DNA of 9,125 bases, taken from NCBI GenBank assembly GCA_030042815.1, contig JASHYY010000164.1:1-9125 (forward strand), read 5' to 3'. The position numbers were made by a program, and so were the translations under genes. The notes beneath the pieces are model-generated. The model did no database searches, was not told where the DNA came from, and worked only from the letters and a program-made list of their open reading frames with translations. The stretch is from Thermoplasmata archaeon (GTDB lineage Archaea > Thermoplasmatota > Thermoplasmata > Lutacidiplasmatales > UBA184). Below are positions 1 to 5,416 of the stretch, piece by piece (positions within the stretch are counted from its first letter, which is position 1; every line of letters begins with the position of its first letter).

Positions 1-210
1 TGGCACCTCACGGCCACCGAGTACGCCGTCGGGGTCGCGGGGGCGGTCGGCGCGGAACTGCTCGCGACGGGGAAGGTGAGCGCCCGGGGCGTCGTGCCGC
101 CCGAGCGGTGCGTCCCGGCCGCCCCGTTCCGGGAGGCCCTCGCGCGGCGCCGGATCGAGACCGCCGTCGTCCCGCCGGAACCGTCGCTGTCGCCGCTCCG
201 GAAGAGTTGA
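1..210 (+). CDS. Probable saccharopine dehydrogenase-like oxidoreductase, C-terminal fragment
   Basis: The frame is open from the first base and ends with TGA at 208-210, giving the last 69 residues of a protein whose start lies outside the window. The visible part contains a small Ala/Gly-rich helix followed by the run LLATGKVSARGVVPPE and then a 'PFREALARRRIE' segment. This closely resembles the usual end of saccharopine dehydrogenase/lysine 6-dehydrogenase-type NAD(P) oxidoreductases, where a 'G-x-I-x-x-x-GV-x-PPE' motif is followed by a short helix carrying 'L-x-x-R-x-I'. Those enzymes act on saccharopine or related amino-acid imines in the cytoplasm. The NAD(P)-binding Rossmann domain is not in view, so the substrate cannot be inferred and even the family rests on one motif. 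The final dozen residues (PPEPSLSPLRKS) look like a disordered tail. A 14-bp palindrome lies 47 nt after the stop. Confidence 0.6.
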   Translation, partial: WHLTATEYAVGVAGAVGAELLATGKVSARGVVPPERCVPAAPFREALARRRIETAVVPPEPSLSPLRKS

Positions 211-257
211 ACCCCCCGCCCAAACGCCAAGAATCGCGGAGTTCAGGTAGTTTGCGG

Positions 258-271
258 GCCCACTAGTGGGC
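258..271. repeat. Perfect 14-bp palindrome (operator or weak hairpin)
   Basis: The sequence GCCCACTAGTGGGC is its own reverse complement. It begins 47 nt after the stop of the upstream gene and is followed by ATTTTC. It could be an operator for a dimeric regulator, or a five-base-pair hairpin with a CTAG loop acting as a weak terminator for the upstream gene. The sequence alone does not decide between these. It lies about 140 nt before the preferred aminotransferase start, further upstream than a simple archaeal repressor site overlapping the TATA box. Confidence 0.45.
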
Positions 272-320
272 ATTTTCGCAGCATATTACCGGTGCAACCT
301 TACATCGATTCGCTCGTCTC

Positions 321-334
321 GTATGGTATATGAA
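321..334 (+). promoter_or_regulatory. Candidate TATA box (upstream alternative)
   Basis: GTATGGTATATGAA contains TATAT at 327-331. The usual archaeal spacing of about 26 nt puts a transcript start near 355, exactly where a TTG codon opens the longest aminotransferase frame, so a leaderless TTG start is possible. This box competes with a second, better-looking one at 364-373. Confidence 0.3.
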
Positions 335-363
335 CTGGAGCGCGCATTCTCGTCTTGAGCCAA

Positions 364-373
364 TTATTTATAC
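364..373 (+). promoter_or_regulatory. Candidate TATA box for the aminotransferase gene
   Basis: TTATTTATAC is the strongest archaeal TATA-like element in the window, standing in an AT-rich patch between GC-rich genes. A transcript start about 26 nt downstream would fall near 393-398, leaving a short untranslated leader before the ATG codons at 412 and 421. If this box is used, the TTG at 355 would be upstream of the transcript, which favours the shorter protein. No Shine-Dalgarno sequence stands at a proper distance from either ATG. Confidence 0.45.
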
Positions 374-411
374 GCCACTCGGGGTCCGCAACCGCCCGAG
401 ATGCATTCTGT

Positions 412-2067
412 ATGGCGGAGATGCCACCCGCCCCGACGTCCCGGCTCCCCGTAGGGGAACCCGACGCGTCCGAACTGCGCCCTCGGGCTGAATCGCTCGC
501 CCCCTCGATGACCGCGGAAGACGTCGCGGTCCCCGCGCCCGCGACGCCGACCCCCGCGCCGCGCGACGAGGCTCCGAAGGAGCCCAAGGAGACGAAGAAG
601 GAGCCGGCGAAGGAGTCGCCGAAGGAGGCGGTCAAGGAGTCCCCGAAGGAGACCCCCCAGGAGGTCGGTCCGGTCGCTCCGCCGCCCGAGGCGGACGAGC
701 AGCCGATGCCGGTCTCGATCGCCCGGCTCGTCCCGAAGCTGAAGAAGAGCGCGAAGCTCTTCCAGGAGGGCAAGAAGCGCATCCCGAACTCCTCGAGCTC
801 GCTCATCCGGGTCGCTTCCTACGACCCCGTCCCGCCGTTCATCGCCCGCGCGAAGGGCCCGCGGATCTGGGACGAGGACGACAACGAGTACCTCGACTTC
901 AACCTCGCCTACGGGGTCCTCATCAACGGGCACGCCCCGTCCGAGATGGTCCGGGCCGTCCAGGAGGCGGCCCAGTTCGGCTTCCACTTCGCCTCCCCGA
1001 CCGCGCTCGAGATCGAGGTCGCGAAGATGTTCCAGAAGCTCGTCCCGAGCGCGGAGCGGGTCGCGTTCTGCTCGAACGGCTCGGACGCGACCATGAACGC
1101 GATCCGGATCGCCCGGGCCGTGACCGGGAAGGACGCGATCCTGAAGTTCGAGGGCCACTACCACGGCCAGCACGACCTCGCGCTGATCAGCGCGGAGGCG
1201 CCGCCGGTGGTCGCCGGGCTCGACGAGTACCCGCGCCCCCTGCCGAACTCGGCCGGGATCCCGCCCGGGGTGACCGACTACGTGATGGTCGCGCCGTACA
1301 ACTCGATCACCGCCTTCGAGCGGATGGTCCGGCGCTACCGCAACCGGCTCGCCGCGGTGATCCTCGAGCCGGTGATGGCGAACTCCGGCGTGATCCCGCC
1401 CGAGCCGGACTACCTGAAGCGCCTGGTCGAGGTCGCGCACGAGAACGAGATGCTCGTCATCTTCGACGAGGTGTTCACGGGCTTCCGCGTCGCCCCGGGC
1501 GGCGCGCAGCAGCTCTACCACGTTGAGCCGGACATCTCCTGCTGGGCGAAGGCGCTCGGCGGCGGCGTCCCCGTCTCCGCGGTGTCGGGGAAGGCCGAGT
1601 ACATGGACATGATCGCCCCCGGGCGGATCTCGTTCGGCGGCACGTACTTCGCGAACAACCTCTCGATGGCCGGGACCCTTGCGAACCTCAAGATGCTCCA
1701 CCGCGGCGGGGAGGACCTCTACGCCCGCTTCGGCCGGATGACCGAGAAGCTCGACAAGGGTCTCACCGAGGCCGGGCACGACGCGAAGATCTCGGTCCTC
1801 GTCCAGTCGGTGAACGGGATGCTGCAGTTCTTCTTCACGCGGAGGAAGAAGATCGCGAACTACCGCGAGTCGCTGCAGATCGACTGGAACCTCTACCTAC
1901 GCCACCAGCAGCTCCTGCTCGACAAGGGGATCTACATCCACCCCGACAACTACGAGCGGATCACGTTCTCGAGCGCGCACACCGAGAAGGACGTCGACCG
2001 GTTCCTCGCCGTGGTCCGCGAGACGTTCGCCGAGCTGAAGACGCTCCCGCGCGACTACCAGCCCTAG
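412..2067 (+). CDS. PLP-dependent class III aminotransferase (glutamate-1-semialdehyde aminomutase type) with N-terminal extension
   Basis: This 551-residue protein is a fold-type I PLP enzyme that moves amino groups in the cytoplasm. The catalytic domain starts near residue 113 (KLKKSAKLFQEGKKRIP). It shows the phosphate-binding run CSNGSDATMNAIRIAR, then FEGHYHG, the cofactor Asp in FDEV (D352), the Schiff-base lysine K380 in CWAKALGGG, and GGTYFANNLSMAG. The order and spacing fit the HemL/GSAM subgroup, but NGSDA replaces the SGTEA typical of true HemL, a change seen in class III aminotransferases of other pathways, so heme synthesis is not assumed. Residues 1-110 are an unusual Pro/Ala/Lys/Glu-rich extension. 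ATG 412 was chosen because the TATA box at 364-373 lies downstream of the alternative TTG at 355 (19 residues longer, same frame); ATG 421 is also possible. The dpp operon follows 106 nt later on the same strand. The exact substrate is unknown; an amino acid or amine is likely. Confidence 0.85.
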   Translation: MAEMPPAPTSRLPVGEPDASELRPRAESLAPSMTAEDVAVPAPATPTPAPRDEAPKEPKETKKEPAKESPKEAVKESPKETPQEVGPVAPPPEADEQPMPVSIARLVPKLKKSAKLFQEGKKRIPNSSSSLIRVASYDPVPPFIARAKGPRIWDEDDNEYLDFNLAYGVLINGHAPSEMVRAVQEAAQFGFHFASPTALEIEVAKMFQKLVPSAERVAFCSNGSDATMNAIRIARAVTGKDAILKFEGHYHGQHDLALISAEAPPVVAGLDEYPRPLPNSAGIPPGVTDYVMVAPYNSITAFERMVRRYRNRLAAVILEPVMANSGVIPPEPDYLKRLVEVAHENEMLVIFDEVFTGFRVAPGGAQQLYHVEPDISCWAKALGGGVPVSAVSGKAEYMDMIAPGRISFGGTYFANNLSMAGTLANLKMLHRGGEDLYARFGRMTEKLDKGLTEAGHDAKISVLVQSVNGMLQFFFTRRKKIANYRESLQIDWNLYLRHQQLLLDKGIYIHPDNYERITFSSAHTEKDVDRFLAVVRETFAELKTLPRDYQP

Positions 2068-2100
2068 GCGCTCGGGCTCCCCGGCGCGCCCGAACGATGG

Positions 2101-2108
2101 CTTAATAC
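2101..2108 (+). promoter_or_regulatory. Candidate TATA box for the dpp operon
   Basis: CTTAATAC is the only A/T-rich stretch of this length in the 106-nt gap between the aminotransferase and dppB. Archaeal spacing would place a transcript start near 2130 and give a leader of roughly 45 nt. The operon may therefore have its own promoter, but read-through from the aminotransferase gene is equally possible, since I see no terminator after its stop codon. Confidence 0.35.
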
Positions 2109-2160
2109 GAGGAATCCGTAGCCTTTCGGATGCCAGGGCCGGCCGGGCCGTCCGCCTGAC

Positions 2161-2173
2161 GGGAGGGTCGGGG
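2161..2173 (+). promoter_or_regulatory. dppB: Ribosome binding site that supports the TTG start of dppB
   Basis: GGGAGGGTCGGGG lies directly before the TTG at 2174, with the GGAGG core at 2162-2166 and a 7-nt gap. No ATG or GTG fits the conserved N-terminus of the permease better, so this site decides the start. A short inverted repeat (CCGTC 2148-2152, GACGG 2158-2162) would pair with the first G of the core and could slightly mask the site. Confidence 0.6.
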
Positions 2174-3199
2174 TTGGGACGCTCTCCTAGCGACCTCGCC
2201 GTCTTCATCGCGCGGCGTCTCGTCCAGCTGATCCCGGTCCTCATCGGCATCACGATCCTCACGTTCGTCTTCACCCACATCTCGGTCGTCAACCCGTGCA
2301 GCCAGTGGTTCCCGCACGCCGACCCGGCGACCCTCGCGAACTGCCGGGCCCAGTTCAGCCAGCCGCTCGACGTCCAGTACTGGAACTATCTCGTCAACCT
2401 CGTCCACGGCAACTGGGGCGCCTCCGTCACCGGCGTGCCGGTCTACCCGGCGATCGCGGACGGGGTCCCCGCGACCCTCGAGCTCGTCCTCGCCTCGCTG
2501 TTCCTGATGATCGTCATCGGGATCCCGATGGGGGTTATCGCGGCCCAGTCGGCCGGCCGGTGGGCCGACCACCTCGTCCGGATCTTCTACCTGAGCGGCT
2601 GGGCGACCCCGACGTACCTCGGCGCGGTCATCGCCGCGATCTTCGTCGCGCCGTACTTCGGCCTCCCGTCGCACGGCGAGTACACGAGCTCGCCGCCGCC
2701 GTTCACCCAGTACACGCACATGTCGATCCTCGACGCGCTCCTCGCCGGCAACCTTCCGTGGGCGTGGGATGCGTTCGTCCACCTGATCCTGCCGGCCGCG
2801 ACGCTCGCGTTCATCAACATGGGGATCGCGACTCGGATGACCCGGAGCTCGATGCTCGAGGTGATCCCGCTCGACTACGTCAAGAGCGCCCGCATGAAGG
2901 GCCTCTCCGAGTTCTGGGTGATGTACAAGCACGCCCTCCGGAACTCGCTCATCACGACCACCACGGTCCTCGGGGTCACGGCCGGGGGCCTCCTCGCGGG
3001 GACCGTCGTGATCGAGGAGGTCTTCGGCTGGCCCGGGATCGGGGCGTACGCGTACACGGCGATCGGCGGCGGCGGGAACGCCCCGAACTTCGACGGCGCG
3101 GTCGCGGTGGTCGCCGTCTTCGCGGTCGGCGTCGTGATCGCGAACCTCATCGCCGACATCCTCTACGGCGTCCTCGACCCGCGGGTCGACTGGCGGTGA
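2174..3199 (+). CDS. dppB: Peptide/nickel-type ABC transporter permease, DppB family
   Basis: This is one of the two membrane channel subunits of a family 5 importer, 341 residues long and close to the usual length. It begins with the family's typical 'RRLVQLIPVLIGITILTF' segment; transmembrane helix 1 spans about residues 16-37. A large external loop follows, including VHGNWGAS and VPATLEL, which match the family pattern 'hGdlG.S ... PaTleL'. The cytoplasmic coupling (EAA) loop reads SARMKGLSEFWVMYKHALRN and is followed by further membrane helices. The C-terminus ends with the usual DPRVDWR. C42 and C57 in the first external loop could form a disulfide, which is not a standard family feature. 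The start is TTG with a good ribosome binding site. dppC follows after 13 nt, so the two are surely cotranscribed. The transported solute cannot be read from the permease. Confidence 0.92.
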   Translation: MGRSPSDLAVFIARRLVQLIPVLIGITILTFVFTHISVVNPCSQWFPHADPATLANCRAQFSQPLDVQYWNYLVNLVHGNWGASVTGVPVYPAIADGVPATLELVLASLFLMIVIGIPMGVIAAQSAGRWADHLVRIFYLSGWATPTYLGAVIAAIFVAPYFGLPSHGEYTSSPPPFTQYTHMSILDALLAGNLPWAWDAFVHLILPAATLAFINMGIATRMTRSSMLEVIPLDYVKSARMKGLSEFWVMYKHALRNSLITTTTVLGVTAGGLLAGTVVIEEVFGWPGIGAYAYTAIGGGGNAPNFDGAVAVVAVFAVGVVIANLIADILYGVLDPRVDWR

Positions 3200-3212
3200 G
3201 ACGACGGCCGCG

Positions 3213-4277
3213 GTGTCCTCCCCCTCCACGGCCGCGGACCGGGTCGGCCGGCAGGCGCTCCGGGCCGGCCGCAGCGCCCTGACGTTCTGGCGCGTGTTGC
3301 GCGCGAACCCGCTCACGCTCGTGGGCTTCGTCATCGTCGTCATCATCGGGGTCACCGCGCTCCTCATCGTCGTCGCCCCGCACGTCCTCACCCCGTACGG
3401 AAACAACGACCCGACCACGGCCTACGCCCAGCCGCCGTCGTGGGCCCACCCGTTCGGGACCGACTCCGGGGGCCTCGACATCTACGCCGAGGTGCTCTAC
3501 GCGCTGCCGCTCGACCTCGGGATCGCGTTCGCGATCGCCGGCGTTGCGCTGATCGCGGGGGGCGGGCTCGGCCTGGTCGCCGGCTTCTGGGATCGTCCGG
3601 GGACGGCGGGGGGCTGGACCTCGGTCGTGATCCTGCGGATCACCGACATCTTCCTCTCGTTCCCGAGCCTGATCCTCGCGCTCGCGATCGCGGTCTCGCT
3701 CGGTCGCGGCGTCTGGCAGCTGATCGTCGCGGTCCTCCTGACGTGGTGGCCGTACTACGTGCGGCTCGTGCGCGGCGAGACGCTCGCGGTGAAGCACCTG
3801 CCGTACGTCACGGCGGCCCGGGCCGCCGGGGTGACCGACGGGCGGATCGTCCTCCGCCACATCCTCCGGAACGTGCTCGAGCCGGTCGTCGTCTACTTCA
3901 CGCTCGACATCGGCACCGTCCTCGTCACGCTGTCGACGATCGGCTTCGTCGGCCTCGGGGTGAACTACCCGATCACGCCCGAGTGGGGCAGCATGATGTC
4001 GACGTACCAGAACGCCGGCCTCATCACCGCCTACCCGTGGACGATCCTCGGTCCCGGCGCGGCGATCTTCATCACGGTCCTCGCGTTCAGCCTGCTCGGC
4101 GACGGCCTGCGGGACGTCCTCGACCCGCGGAGCCGGCGCGTCCTCGCCGGCACCGGCACCGGCGGACCGACCTCGACCTCGCCGGCGACCGACAAGGACA
4201 CGTCGGTCGAGGTGGCCAAGGAGACCGGCGAGCTCCCGAGCGTCCTCTCGCCGGGCGAGGGGAGCCCGTCCGCATGA
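3213..4277 (+). CDS. dppC: Peptide/nickel-type ABC transporter permease, DppC family
   Basis: This is the partner channel subunit of DppB, 354 residues. A cytoplasmic N-terminus leads to transmembrane helix 1 at about residues 34-55 (family pattern 'NPLTLVGFVIV'). The external motif HPFGTDSGGLDIYAEVLYA matches the DppC signature 'HpLGTDelGRDvlsrll', with GlyGlyLeu in place of the common GlyArg. The coupling loop is AARAAGVTDGRIVLRHILRN, followed by GFVGLGV, PEWGSMM and the terminal LLGDGLRDVLDPR, all typical. About 45 extra residues (310-354), rich in Thr, Ser, Gly and acidic residues, follow the normal family end and are probably a disordered cytoplasmic tail. The start is GTG at 3213, with only a weak GGTGAG at 3194-3199 upstream. 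Its TGA overlaps the dppD ATG by 4 nt (ATGA), which indicates translational coupling. Confidence 0.92.
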   Translation: MSSPSTAADRVGRQALRAGRSALTFWRVLRANPLTLVGFVIVVIIGVTALLIVVAPHVLTPYGNNDPTTAYAQPPSWAHPFGTDSGGLDIYAEVLYALPLDLGIAFAIAGVALIAGGGLGLVAGFWDRPGTAGGWTSVVILRITDIFLSFPSLILALAIAVSLGRGVWQLIVAVLLTWWPYYVRLVRGETLAVKHLPYVTAARAAGVTDGRIVLRHILRNVLEPVVVYFTLDIGTVLVTLSTIGFVGLGVNYPITPEWGSMMSTYQNAGLITAYPWTILGPGAAIFITVLAFSLLGDGLRDVLDPRSRRVLAGTGTGGPTSTSPATDKDTSVEVAKETGELPSVLSPGEGSPSA

Positions 4278-5416
4278 CCGCCCCGGTCATCCAGGTCGAG
4301 GACCTGACGATCGACTACGTGGTCGGGGCCGGGCGGTTCCGCGCCGTCTCGAACGTCTCGCTCGAGGTCCCGCAGGGCCACGTGGTCGGGATCGTCGGGG
4401 AGACCGGCTGCGGCAAGAGCACGCTCGCCCAGGCGATCCCGCGCCTCCTGCCCGAGCCCCCGGCGACGATCGGCGGCGGACGGATCGTCTTCCAGGGGAC
4501 GGACCTCGTCCAGATCCCGCAGTGGAAGATGCCGGCGATCCGGGGCACCGGCATCAGCATGATCTTCCAGGAGCCCCTGAACTCGCTCAACCCGGCGTAC
4601 CGCATCTACGACCAGGTCGCCGAGGCCGTGCGCATCCGGCGGATCCGCGAATCCGGCCGCACGCCGGTCGACCGGCGGGACCAGCCCCCGTTCGACTACA
4701 CCCAGCGCCCGCAGCCGGACGTCGGCGCGGAGCTTGCGAAGCCGTTCCTTCCCGGGGGGGCGGCGGCGCGCGCCGCCCAGAAGGCGTTGCCGCGTCACCC
4801 CGAGCTGCGGGACGAGGTGCTCGACTATCTCAAGCTCGTGCGGATCAACGACCCCGAGACGATCCTCGACCTCTACCCGCACGAGCTCTCGGGCGGGATG
4901 CGCCAGCGGATCATGATCGCGATGGCGCTCTCGGAGAAGCCGGCGCTCCTCATCGCCGACGAGCCGACGAGCGCTCTCGACGTGACGATCCAGGCCCAGG
5001 TGCTCACGCTGATGAAGGAGCTGATCGAGGAGGTGAACACCTCGATCCTGTTCATCAGCCACGACCTCGGCGTCATCGCCGAGACGGCGGACGAGCTCGG
5101 GGTCATGTACGCGGGCAAGCTGATCGAGTTCGGCCCCGTCGCGGACCTGTTCGAGCGCCCGCGGCACCCGTACACGAAGGCGCTCCTGCGCGCCGCGCCG
5201 ACCCGCTACAAGTCCGAGGGGCCGCTCGACTCGATCGCGGGGTCGGTTCCGAACCTCGCGCGCCCCCCTCCGGGATGCCGGTTCCACCCCCGCTGTCCTC
5301 TCGCCCGCCCGGTCTGCAAGACCGAACCGGCGCCGCCGTTCGCCCCGGTCGAGGGGGCCGGGGAGGGCCACCGGAGCGCCTGCTTCTTCGCCGAGGAGGT
5401 GGCGAGCCTTCCGTGA
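4274..5416 (+). CDS. dppD: Peptide-type ABC transporter ATPase, DppD/OppD family
   Basis: This is a 380-residue ATPase that powers the DppBC channel from the cytoplasmic side. Walker A is GETGCGKST (residues 42-50), the Q-loop glutamine is Q99 in FQEP, the signature is LSGGMRQ (205-211), Walker B ends in D229-E230 of ADEPTSALD, and the switch histidine is H263 in SHD. The C-terminal oligopeptide/dipeptide transporter domain carries four cysteines (C335, C341, C348, C370) in the pattern GC-x5-C-x6-C...C. Related Dpp ATPases are reported to hold a [4Fe-4S] cluster at this place. The stretch between Q-loop and signature is 106 residues, against about 58 in E. coli DppD, so roughly 48 residues (about 122-172) are extra. 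The ATG start overlaps the dppC stop and is preceded by GAGGGGAG. The longer upstream open frame is only a shadow inside dppC. All catalytic motifs are intact. Confidence 0.94.
   Translation: MTAPVIQVEDLTIDYVVGAGRFRAVSNVSLEVPQGHVVGIVGETGCGKSTLAQAIPRLLPEPPATIGGGRIVFQGTDLVQIPQWKMPAIRGTGISMIFQEPLNSLNPAYRIYDQVAEAVRIRRIRESGRTPVDRRDQPPFDYTQRPQPDVGAELAKPFLPGGAAARAAQKALPRHPELRDEVLDYLKLVRINDPETILDLYPHELSGGMRQRIMIAMALSEKPALLIADEPTSALDVTIQAQVLTLMKELIEEVNTSILFISHDLGVIAETADELGVMYAGKLIEFGPVADLFERPRHPYTKALLRAAPTRYKSEGPLDSIAGSVPNLARPPPGCRFHPRCPLARPVCKTEPAPPFAPVEGAGEGHRSACFFAEEVASLP

Noticed and set aside
571..663. GAAG/GGAG-rich stretch as a CRISPR array or noncoding tandem repeat
   Set aside because: The units are short and irregular, stay in frame and encode a Lys-Glu-Pro protein segment, so this is coding low-complexity sequence.
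364..1779. Long open frame on the minus strand (471 codons) across the aminotransferase gene
   Set aside because: Its translation is Arg/Asp/Glu/Val/Leu-rich with no recognisable domain, and the opposite strand has clear catalytic motifs. GC-rich codon use leaves antisense frames free of stops.
412..2067. Naming the aminotransferase hemL
   Set aside because: The phosphate-binding motif is NGSDA rather than SGTEA, the gene has an unusual extension, and no other tetrapyrrole genes are in view.
3440..4273. Upstream extension of the dppD frame, which would give a 658-residue protein
   Set aside because: This part is an out-of-frame reading of dppC and has no family similarity. The ATG at 4274 begins exactly at the conserved ATPase N-terminus.
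3147..5371. Large minus-strand frames across dppC and dppD
   Set aside because: Their composition is extremely rich in Arg, Asp and Pro, typical of antisense translation of GC-rich genes. No motif or ribosome site supports them.
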